This document shows, one piece after another, positions 14,613-19,657 of a stretch of 19,657 nt of DNA; the stretch's first letter is position 1; each line of letters starts with the position of its first letter. The DNA lies in NCBI GenBank assembly GCA_002784505.1, contig PFLF01000092.1, positions 1-19,657 on the forward strand, given 5' to 3'. This DNA comes from Candidatus Roizmanbacteria bacterium CG_4_10_14_0_8_um_filter_39_9 (lineage in GTDB: Bacteria > Patescibacteriota > Microgenomatia > UBA1406 > GWC2-37-13). Under the pieces are notes generated by a model, which saw only the letters and a list, made by a program, of their open reading frames with translations, was not told the origin of the DNA and searched no databases. Both the position numbers and the translations under genes were made by a program.

Positions 14613-14966
14613 ATGAGAACCATTAATACAGACCGGAAATTAAAAAGAAAAATGCGAGTTAGTATGAATATAAGGGGGACTGAAGAGCGTCCGCGTATCG
14701 CAGTTCACCGTAGTAGTAAATATATTTATGCTCAGGCAATTGACGATGTTAAAAGAGTTACTCTTTGCTCATTTTCCTCACAACAATTGAAGGCGGAAAA
14801 AAAGATGAGTAAATCAGAGCAGGCAAAGCAGATTGGGATTCAATTTGCTGCCCTCCTTAAAGAAAAAAATATTAAACAAGCGGTTTTTGATAGGGGTATG
14901 TTTACCTATTTAGGCAGAGTTAAAGCGCTTGCCGAAGGTTTGCGCGACGGAGGATTAGAAATATGA
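14613..14966 (+). CDS. rplR: Large ribosomal subunit protein uL18
   Basis: A 5S rRNA-binding 50S protein, 117 residues. Conserved parts are RKLKRKMRVSMNIRGTEERP, RIAVHRSSKYIYAQAIDD and, at the end, VFDRGMFTYLGRVKALAEGL followed by RDGGLEI. The 3' end of the gene carries a GGAGG that can serve rpsE, and its TGA stop overlaps the rpsE ATG by 4 nt. Confidence 0.96.
   Translation: MRTINTDRKLKRKMRVSMNIRGTEERPRIAVHRSSKYIYAQAIDDVKRVTLCSFSSQQLKAEKKMSKSEQAKQIGIQFAALLKEKNIKQAVFDRGMFTYLGRVKALAEGLRDGGLEI
14949..14953 (+). promoter_or_regulatory. Shine-Dalgarno sequence for rpsE
   Basis: GGAGG lies 9 nt before the rpsE ATG (14963), inside the last codons of rplR. It is the one strong SD I noticed in the window, where most starts are preceded by AT-rich sequence. 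It shows that the anti-SD mechanism can be used here and supports this start over internal ones. It could partly reflect the Gly-Gly codons of uL18. Confidence 0.5.
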
Positions 14967-15442
14967 TAGAACAAAAAGACGAAACAAAATTAGAAGAACG
15001 GATCCTCACCATCAAGCGGGTAACAAAAAAAACGACCGGAGGAAATTATGTTACCTTTTCAGCATTGGTCGTAGTTGGTAACGGGCGGGGAAGTGTTGGA
15101 ATAGGCTTGGGTCGCGGACTTGAGGTTCCCCAAGCGATACGGAAGGCGGTAACGCAGGCGAAAAAACACATGTTAGATGTTCCGATTTATAAATCTACCA
15201 TTCCTCATGAAGTAAAGCTAAAATATAAGGCCGGATTTGTACTGCTGAGGCCTGCACCTGAAGGAACCGGACTCAAAATCGGAAGTGTAGCCAGAGTTAT
15301 CTTTGATCTTGCGGGAATTCACAATGCTTCGGGCAAAATCATCGGCTCACGCAATCAAACAGTCAATACGTATTTAATAATGGAGGCACTCAAATCATTA
15401 AAAGCCAGATCGTTACCAGTTGAAGAAAAAAAAGATAAATGA
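14963..15442 (+). CDS. rpsE: Small ribosomal subunit protein uS5
   Basis: A 30S decoding-fidelity and mRNA-helicase-site protein; 159 residues. It contains ERILTIKRVTKKTTGGNYVT, FSALVVVGNGRGSVGIGLGR and EVPQAIRKAVTQAKK of the dsRBD-like domain, then VLLRPAPEGTGLKIG and LAGIHNASGKIIGSRNQTVN of the C-terminal domain. The start overlaps rplR, and the stop overlaps rplO by 4 nt, so there is no room for rpmD (uL30), which usually sits here. Confidence 0.96.
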   Translation: MIEQKDETKLEERILTIKRVTKKTTGGNYVTFSALVVVGNGRGSVGIGLGRGLEVPQAIRKAVTQAKKHMLDVPIYKSTIPHEVKLKYKAGFVLLRPAPEGTGLKIGSVARVIFDLAGIHNASGKIIGSRNQTVNTYLIMEALKSLKARSLPVEEKKDK

Positions 15443-15888
15443 CACGCATACTTACCAATCTCACAAGCATTGTTGAAAAGTCAAAAAAAATTCGCGGAAG
15501 GGGCTTGGGAAGCGGTCGTGGTGCAAAATCAGGACGTGGTACCACTCGTCATCAAAAAGCTCGTGAAAATATTCCTCTTGGCTTTGAAGGAGGCCAGGGG
15601 AGATTGGTCAAGCGGTTCCCGTTACTTCGTGGTAAGGGAAGAAATAGAGCTCGTAAATATAATGTGTATGTATTTTATACGAAAGATCTGAATCAGTTTT
15701 CTGATGGTGATATGGTTGATGTTGAAAAGCTTAAATCATTGAATTTAGTAGACAAAACAGTCAGGCTTCCGAAAATAAAGATTATTGCCAACGGGAAAGT
15801 TGAAAAAAAATTAACGGTGCGATTAATAGTTTCCCCCGCCGCAAAAAGCGCAATAGAAAAAGCTGGTGGTACGGTTGAGTCAGTATGA
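15439..15888 (+). CDS. rplO: Large ribosomal subunit protein uL15
   Basis: A late-assembling 50S protein; 149 residues, normal. The Gly/Arg-rich N-terminal arm includes RGRGLGSGRGAKSGRGTTRH and IPLGFEGGQGRLVKRFPLLRG (about residues 19-65). The globular end has VDVEKLKSLNLVDKTVRLPK, VRLIVSPAAKSAIEKAGGTV and finishes ESV. It overlaps rpsE and secY by 4 nt each (ATGA), a three-gene coupled string. Confidence 0.96.
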   Translation: MTRILTNLTSIVEKSKKIRGRGLGSGRGAKSGRGTTRHQKARENIPLGFEGGQGRLVKRFPLLRGKGRNRARKYNVYVFYTKDLNQFSDGDMVDVEKLKSLNLVDKTVRLPKIKIIANGKVEKKLTVRLIVSPAAKSAIEKAGGTVESV

Positions 15889-17171
15889 AAGAAATCGGAG
15901 AGAAATTAAAACTTTTACTCAATGATCCTCAACTCAAAAGGAAGCTGTGGTTTACTCTCCTCATATTTCTCTTTTTCAGAATCTTTGCTTTCATGCCGGT
16001 CTCTGTGATAAATCTAGCAAAGCTGCGCGTATTGTTTTCACAGAATCAGTTTTTGTCACTTCTGGACATTTTTTCAGGTGGTACTCTTGTCAATTTTTCA
16101 GTAATGGCACTCGGAATAAATCCCTATATCAACGCCTCCATCATCCTTCAACTTCTTTCAGCAATTTTTCCTCAATTGGAACAGCTGACAAAAGAAGGAG
16201 AATATGGTCGTTTTAAGATGAATCAGTATACGCGTTTTTTAACGGTACCCTTGACCATCGTACAGGCAATAGGTATTTTTGTATTATTGAAAAATCAGCG
16301 GATCATTGGCAGTCTCTCACCGCTTGAGTTTCTCTCTTTTATATTTACCTTAGTCGCAGGGACATTTATTTTGGTCTGGTTCGGTGAACTTATTTCCGAA
16401 TTTGGTATGGGAAACGGAGTATCTCTTCTTATCTTCGTTGGTATTGTGGGGAGATTACCTGTTATTGTCAGTCGGACATTTACGACCATTAATCAGGAAC
16501 TGTTTTTTAACCTTATTGTCTTTGTCCTTCTTTCAATTCTTGTTATCGCAACCGTTGTGTTTATTAATGAAGCAATTCGCAAAATTCCTGTTTACTATGC
16601 GAAACGTATCAAAGGAAATAGGGTATATCAGGGAGCTACAAACTTTCTCCCCCTTAAATTAAATCAGGCAGGTGTCATACCAATTATTTTTGCCGTGTCA
16701 TTTGTGCTTTTTCCTCAGCTTATCGGTAATTTTTTACGGTATGTAAAAAATCCAACAGCCGCAGCAATAGGAACTTTTTTAGCTAACGCGTTTAATCCCT
16801 CCGGATTTTTATATAATTTTTTCTATTTTATATTAGTAATAGGGTTTACCTTTTTCTATACAGTAATTGTATTTAATCCGCAAAAAATTGCTGAGGAGAT
16901 ACAGAAGAACGGTGGTTTTATTCCGGGCATCAGACCGGGGATTGCAACAAAGCAGTACCTTGAAAAAATAGTTTATAGAATCACTAGTGTGGGCGCACTA
17001 TTTTTAGGAATCATTGCAATTTTACCCGCCATTGTTTCATCGATCACCAACATCGGTGGGTTGGTAATAGGAGGAACGGGGATACTTATCGTGGTATCGG
17101 TGATTCTGGAGACATTTAAGATGATGGAAGCACAGCTTATTATGAAGAGTTACGACAAATTTCAAGCTTAA
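15885..17171 (+). CDS. secY: Protein translocase channel subunit SecY
   Basis: The central channel of the Sec translocon in the cytoplasmic membrane; 428 residues, ten expected membrane helices. Family landmarks are the plug/TM2 region SLLDIFSGGTLVNFSVMALG with INPYINASIILQLL, EFGMGNGVSLLIFVGI, the cytoplasmic loop segment VYYAKRIKGNRVYQGATNFL, LNQAGVIPIIFAVSF, and the C5 loop GGFIPGIRPGIATKQYLEKI with an intact RPG. It ends EAQLIMKSYDKF as usual. The first helix (about residues 20-38) is KLWFTLLIFLFFRIFAFMPV. It is coupled to rplO, and rpmG follows after 30 nt. Confidence 0.97.
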   Translation: MKEIGEKLKLLLNDPQLKRKLWFTLLIFLFFRIFAFMPVSVINLAKLRVLFSQNQFLSLLDIFSGGTLVNFSVMALGINPYINASIILQLLSAIFPQLEQLTKEGEYGRFKMNQYTRFLTVPLTIVQAIGIFVLLKNQRIIGSLSPLEFLSFIFTLVAGTFILVWFGELISEFGMGNGVSLLIFVGIVGRLPVIVSRTFTTINQELFFNLIVFVLLSILVIATVVFINEAIRKIPVYYAKRIKGNRVYQGATNFLPLKLNQAGVIPIIFAVSFVLFPQLIGNFLRYVKNPTAAAIGTFLANAFNPSGFLYNFFYFILVIGFTFFYTVIVFNPQKIAEEIQKNGGFIPGIRPGIATKQYLEKIVYRITSVGALFLGIIAILPAIVSSITNIGGLVIGGTGILIVVSVILETFKMMEAQLIMKSYDKFQA

Positions 17172-17201
17172 TATTATTACCATTTCTTAATTTAATTTCA
17201 T

Positions 17202-17375
17202 ATGGCAAAAAAAGGGTCCCGCGTACTGATCGGATTAGTCTGTGAAGTATGCAATAAACAAAATTATGTTGTTGAAAAAAATAAAGTCAACACACCGAAC
17301 CCGGTAAAGCTTGCAAAGTATTGCAACAAATGTAAGAAACATACGAGTCACAAAGAAAAGAAAAAACTTGATTAA
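17202..17375 (+). CDS. rpmG: Large ribosomal subunit protein bL33, zinc-binding form
   Basis: A 57-residue 50S E-site protein: MAKKGSRVLIGLVCEVCNKQ begins it and YCNKCKKHTSHKEKK is near the end. Cys14-x2-Cys17 and Cys41-x2-Cys44 make it the zinc-binding (C+) form. The pattern NTPNPVKLAKYCNKCKKHT is the family signature. Its place between secY and adk is unusual; most bacteria have rpmG elsewhere (with rpmB, or before secE). It is spaced 30 nt after secY and 10 nt before the adk fusion. Confidence 0.95.
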   Translation: MAKKGSRVLIGLVCEVCNKQNYVVEKNKVNTPNPVKLAKYCNKCKKHTSHKEKKKLD

Positions 17376-17385
17376 TTTATAATAT

Positions 17386-18510
17386 ATGAAACTTGTATTA
17401 ATCGGCATTCAAGGATCGGGGAAGTCAACTCAGGGTAATATTCTATCTCAGTTGTTTAAGATCCCCTATCTTTCAACCGGGCACATTTTCCGGGAAATTG
17501 CCAAAGAAAAGACGGCACTCGGCCGCTATATGAAAGAAACAATCAATTCAGGGGCCTTGGTTCCCGATCATAAAACAATTGAAATTGTCAACGCCTATCT
17601 TTCCCGGCCGGAATACAAGCGCGGCTATATCCTTGACGGGTTCCCAAGAACCCTTAAACAGGCGGATGAGTTTTCAAACAACGTCGATAAGGTCATCTAT
17701 TTGCGTATTCCTGATAAGGAGTCGCTATGGAGACTTGTTAATAGGCACCAACAGCGTGACGATGAAACTCTTCCCGCACTTCGAAAACGTATTGAAATGT
17801 TTCATAAGTTTACGAAACCGGTCATTGAATATTATGAAAAAAAGAACAAGCTTATTGATATCGACGGAACAAAACCAATCCATGAAGTAAACAAGCAAAT
17901 ATTGGAAAACTTGGGCAAGCAAGTAATAAAGAATCAGGTTTTAGAATGGAAGCAACAACACAAATCGGTCATCGCACTGGTAGGACTTCCGGGGGCGGGA
18001 AAATCTGAAGCCGCCCAGTTTTTTGCAAATAAAAAATTACCGGTTATTTCGTTCGGAAAAATTGTGAACGACTACATTGATGAACAAAAATTAGAACACA
18101 CAGAAGCGGTCCATAAAAAAGTGAGGGAGGATCTACGGATAAAATATGGCAAAGAAGCATTTGCTATTTTGAATGAAAAGAAGATTAAGGATGCATTAAA
18201 AAAAGATAACATAGTTATTATTGATGGAATGCGATCGTGGGAAGAATATATTTTCTTAAAGGAGGTCTTGAAAAAAGTGCGTATATTTATTCTTGCGCTT
18301 CACGCTGATAAAAGAACCAGGTACGAAAGAAGCGCAAAGCGTACGTACCGATCAAAACTATATGGAGAAATTCGTGATGTAAATGAACTCATTGGCACCA
18401 ACATGGGCCCAACAATCGCTTATGCCGACTTTTTGGTAAAGAATAATTATTCAGTTGACGATTTGCACGATAAATTGGAAGAAGTATATCGGCAAGTCTA
18501 CTTTACTTAA
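17386..18510 (+). CDS. adk: Adenylate kinase (short LID) fused to a UPF0200-like P-loop kinase domain
   Basis: A 374-residue two-domain protein. Residues 1-180 are adenylate kinase (ATP + AMP to 2 ADP): P-loop GIQGSGKST (7-15), LSTGHIFRE, DGFPRT (84-89), RLVNR (116-120) and RDDETLPALRKRI. The usual LID of about 30 residues is absent; RHQQRDD bridges directly, even shorter than in eukaryotic AK1. Residues 193-374 contain a second P-loop GLPGAGKS (200-207), IIDGMRS (278-284), ALHADKRTRYER, RDVNEL (330-335) and IAYADFLVKNN (344-354). This order matches the UPF0200 (MJ1399-like) family, mostly archaeal and annotated as dephospho-CoA-kinase-related, without a proven substrate that I know of. The single reading frame runs through a linker around 180-192. 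Position between secY and map is the usual adk position, so it is probably the cell's adenylate kinase; the second activity is open. Confidence 0.9.
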   Translation: MKLVLIGIQGSGKSTQGNILSQLFKIPYLSTGHIFREIAKEKTALGRYMKETINSGALVPDHKTIEIVNAYLSRPEYKRGYILDGFPRTLKQADEFSNNVDKVIYLRIPDKESLWRLVNRHQQRDDETLPALRKRIEMFHKFTKPVIEYYEKKNKLIDIDGTKPIHEVNKQILENLGKQVIKNQVLEWKQQHKSVIALVGLPGAGKSEAAQFFANKKLPVISFGKIVNDYIDEQKLEHTEAVHKKVREDLRIKYGKEAFAILNEKKIKDALKKDNIVIIDGMRSWEEYIFLKEVLKKVRIFILALHADKRTRYERSAKRTYRSKLYGEIRDVNELIGTNMGPTIAYADFLVKNNYSVDDLHDKLEEVYRQVYFT

Positions 18511-18523
18511 ACCAAAGCAAGCA

Positions 18524-19276
18524 ATGATTACCTATAAATCCGATGAAGAGATTGGATATATGGCCGAAGGGGGCAGACGATTAAAAAAAGTGACCAGCAT
18601 GCTTGTCCCTTTTGTGAAAGTGGGCATGACGACCCAGATGGTGGAAGATGCGGCAGTACGCCTCTTGCAGAATCAGCATGTTGACATTTCATTTAATAAG
18701 GTAAAGGGATATAGATGGGCGACTTGTTTACCAGTCAATGAACAGGTTGTACATACACCGCCAAGCGGTCAAATATTAAAAGATCAGGACGTATTGACCA
18801 TAGATATTGGTGCATATTATCAGGGATTTCATACAGACTATGCAACGACATTTGTGGTTGGTGCATGTCGAGACGAAAAGGTAAAGAAATTTCTACAGGT
18901 AGGCCAGCGTACGCTTGAAAGAGCTATCTCAAAGGCAACGGTGGGACAGCACATTGGTGTGATTTCAAAAGAAATTGAAAAAAATATTTACGGAAATGGA
19001 TATCATGTAATGGAAGAGCTGACCGGTCACGGAGTAGGCCATGAGCTTCACGAAGACCCGTTCATCCCCGGATTCGTGGATAAGCCAATTGAAAAGACCG
19101 TACGGCTAAAGGTAGGTATGGTTATTGCGATTGAGATAATTTATTCCATGGGGACAGAACAGATAGCATACGAAAAAAGGAATGATTGGTCTATAATTAC
19201 AGCAGACCGAAGCTTATCTGCGTGTTTTGAACACACGGTTGCAATAACAGATAAAAATACTGTTATTTTAACTTAA
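18524..19276 (+). CDS. map: Methionine aminopeptidase, type I
   Basis: Removes the initiator Met from new proteins; 250 residues, normal for type I. Metal ligands are all present: Asp94 (TIDIG), Asp105 (FHTDYATTF), His169 (LTGHGVGHELHEDP), Glu204 (AIEIIY) and Glu236 (CFEHTVAIT); His77 corresponds to the substrate-contacting His. The segment after Glu204 is EIIYSMG in place of the usual EP motif, a variation seen in CPR Map as I remember it. I chose the ATG at 18524, 13 nt after the adk stop, since MITYKSDEEIGYMAEGGRRL matches the family start; an upstream in-frame start lies inside adk. secY-adk-map-infA order is classical. Confidence 0.95.
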   Translation: MITYKSDEEIGYMAEGGRRLKKVTSMLVPFVKVGMTTQMVEDAAVRLLQNQHVDISFNKVKGYRWATCLPVNEQVVHTPPSGQILKDQDVLTIDIGAYYQGFHTDYATTFVVGACRDEKVKKFLQVGQRTLERAISKATVGQHIGVISKEIEKNIYGNGYHVMEELTGHGVGHELHEDPFIPGFVDKPIEKTVRLKVGMVIAIEIIYSMGTEQIAYEKRNDWSIITADRSLSACFEHTVAITDKNTVILT

Positions 19277-19281
19277 TTTTG

Positions 19282-19290
19282 TGGTACAAT
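19282..19290 (+). promoter_or_regulatory. Extended -10 promoter for infA, leaderless spacing
   Basis: TGG directly followed by TACAAT (19285-19290) is an extended -10 element (TGn plus -10). Nine bases separate it from the infA ATG at 19300, so the transcript would begin at or near the start codon. No good -35 is found at 17 nt, consistent with extended -10 promoters. The upstream region overlaps an AT-rich inverted repeat at the end of map. Confidence 0.5.
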
Positions 19291-19299
19291 TATATCTTT

Positions 19300-19515
19300 A
19301 TGAAGGATAATGTAGTAATAGTTGAGGGAGAGGTAGTCGAAAACCTTCCTAATACTCTTTTTCGGGTTAAATTATTTAATTCTGAAAAAATAATACTCTG
19401 TTATCTTTCCGGCAAAATGAGAAAAAATTATATAAAAATTTTGCCTGGGGACAAGGTGCGCGCTGAGGTGACCCCATACGATATAAATAGGGGAAGAATC
19501 ACCTACCGCATGTAA
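19300..19515 (+). CDS. infA: Translation initiation factor IF-1
   Basis: The 71-residue OB-fold factor that occupies the A site of the 30S during initiation; 71-72 residues is the standard size. Conserved parts are VEGEVVENLPNTLFRVKL, LSGKMRKNYIKILPGDKV and the end SPYDLTRGRITYRF-like TPYDINRGRITYRM. I chose the ATG at 19300; an in-frame TTG at 19279 would add seven residues (ending YIF) unlike the family, and lies upstream of the -10 box. No SD precedes it. rpmJ follows after 12 nt. Confidence 0.95.
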   Translation: MKDNVVIVEGEVVENLPNTLFRVKLFNSEKIILCYLSGKMRKNYIKILPGDKVRAEVTPYDINRGRITYRM

Positions 19516-19527
19516 TTTAGAATACTT

Positions 19528-19641
19528 ATGAATATACAATCATCGATAAAAAAAAGATGTCCCAAATGTAAAATGGTCAAACGTAAAGGCATGTTATATG
19601 TTATCTGCCCCAACCCAAAGCATAAACAGCGACAGGGATAA
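19528..19641 (+). CDS. rpmJ: Large ribosomal subunit protein bL36, zinc-binding form
   Basis: A 37-residue 50S protein, exactly the usual size. It reads with KKRCPKCKMVKRKGMLYVIC and PNPKHKQRQG; the zinc ligands Cys11, Cys14, Cys27 and His32 are all present. The N-terminus (MNIQSSIKKRC) is slightly different from the usual MKVRASVKKMC but aligns without gaps. infA-rpmJ is the classical head of the alpha operon, so rpsM probably follows beyond the window. The 16 bases after it hold nothing recognisable. Confidence 0.95.
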   Translation: MNIQSSIKKRCPKCKMVKRKGMLYVICPNPKHKQRQG

Positions 19642-19657
19642 TTTGCATTACATTATT

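Noticed and set aside
17378..17383. TATAAT just before the adk start as a promoter
   Set aside because: It ends 2 nt before the ATG, so transcription would begin inside the gene, and there is no -35. The AT-rich spacer explains it.

Overview
The window looks like an AT-rich chromosome segment from a Candidate Phyla Radiation (Patescibacteria) bacterium, perhaps from the Microgenomates side. The lineage is inferred, not proven. Supporting signs are very tight gene packing with ATGA overlaps, no rpmD (uL30) gene between rpsE and rplO, few Shine-Dalgarno sequences, short or leaderless 5' ends, and CPR-like versions of the methionine aminopeptidase and EF-Tu. TGA is used as a normal stop (for example in rplP and rplR), so this is not a UGA-recoding lineage.

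Region 1 (1-5668) is accessory. It holds the C-terminal part of a type ISP/IIG-like restriction-modification enzyme cut by the window edge, a decayed BRO/phage-antirepressor-like gene ending in a dispersed palindromic repeat, and a UvrD-type helicase fused to a RecB-family nuclease with four candidate Fe-S cysteines. These three are joined by 4-nt overlaps. A DUF1189-like membrane protein gene lies convergently on the minus strand.

Region 2 (5782-7325) carries tuf and rpsJ. The 125-nt rpsJ-rplC gap holds a near-consensus promoter (TTGAAG, 17 nt, TATAAT), an 8-codon ORF whose ATG lies 9 nt after the -10 box, and two mutually exclusive hairpins. One hairpin is a textbook intrinsic terminator with a U-tract. 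This looks like a translation-sensed attenuator controlling the long ribosomal-protein operon, and it is the most interesting non-coding element seen. A second terminator-like hairpin with a U-tract lies inside the rplC coding sequence.

Region 3 (7451-19641) is a fused S10-spc-type operon: rplC, rplD, rplW, rplB, rplV, rpsC, rplP, rpmC, rpsQ, rplN, rplX, rplE, rpsN, rpsS, rpsH, rplF, rplR, rpsE, rplO, secY, rpmG, adk-fusion, map, infA, rpmJ. Departures from the usual bacterial order are rpsS moved from between rplB and rplV to between rpsN and rpsH, absence of rpmD, insertion of rpmG after secY, and an adenylate kinase without a normal LID domain fused to a second P-loop kinase domain resembling the mainly archaeal UPF0200 family. 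infA appears to have its own extended -10 promoter and to be leaderless. The products build the 30S and 50S subunits, start and elongate translation (IF1, EF-Tu), insert membrane proteins (SecY), trim N-terminal methionines (Map) and balance adenylate pools (Adk). No stretch longer than 300 bases lacks a gene, and no rRNA, tRNA or CRISPR array was seen.
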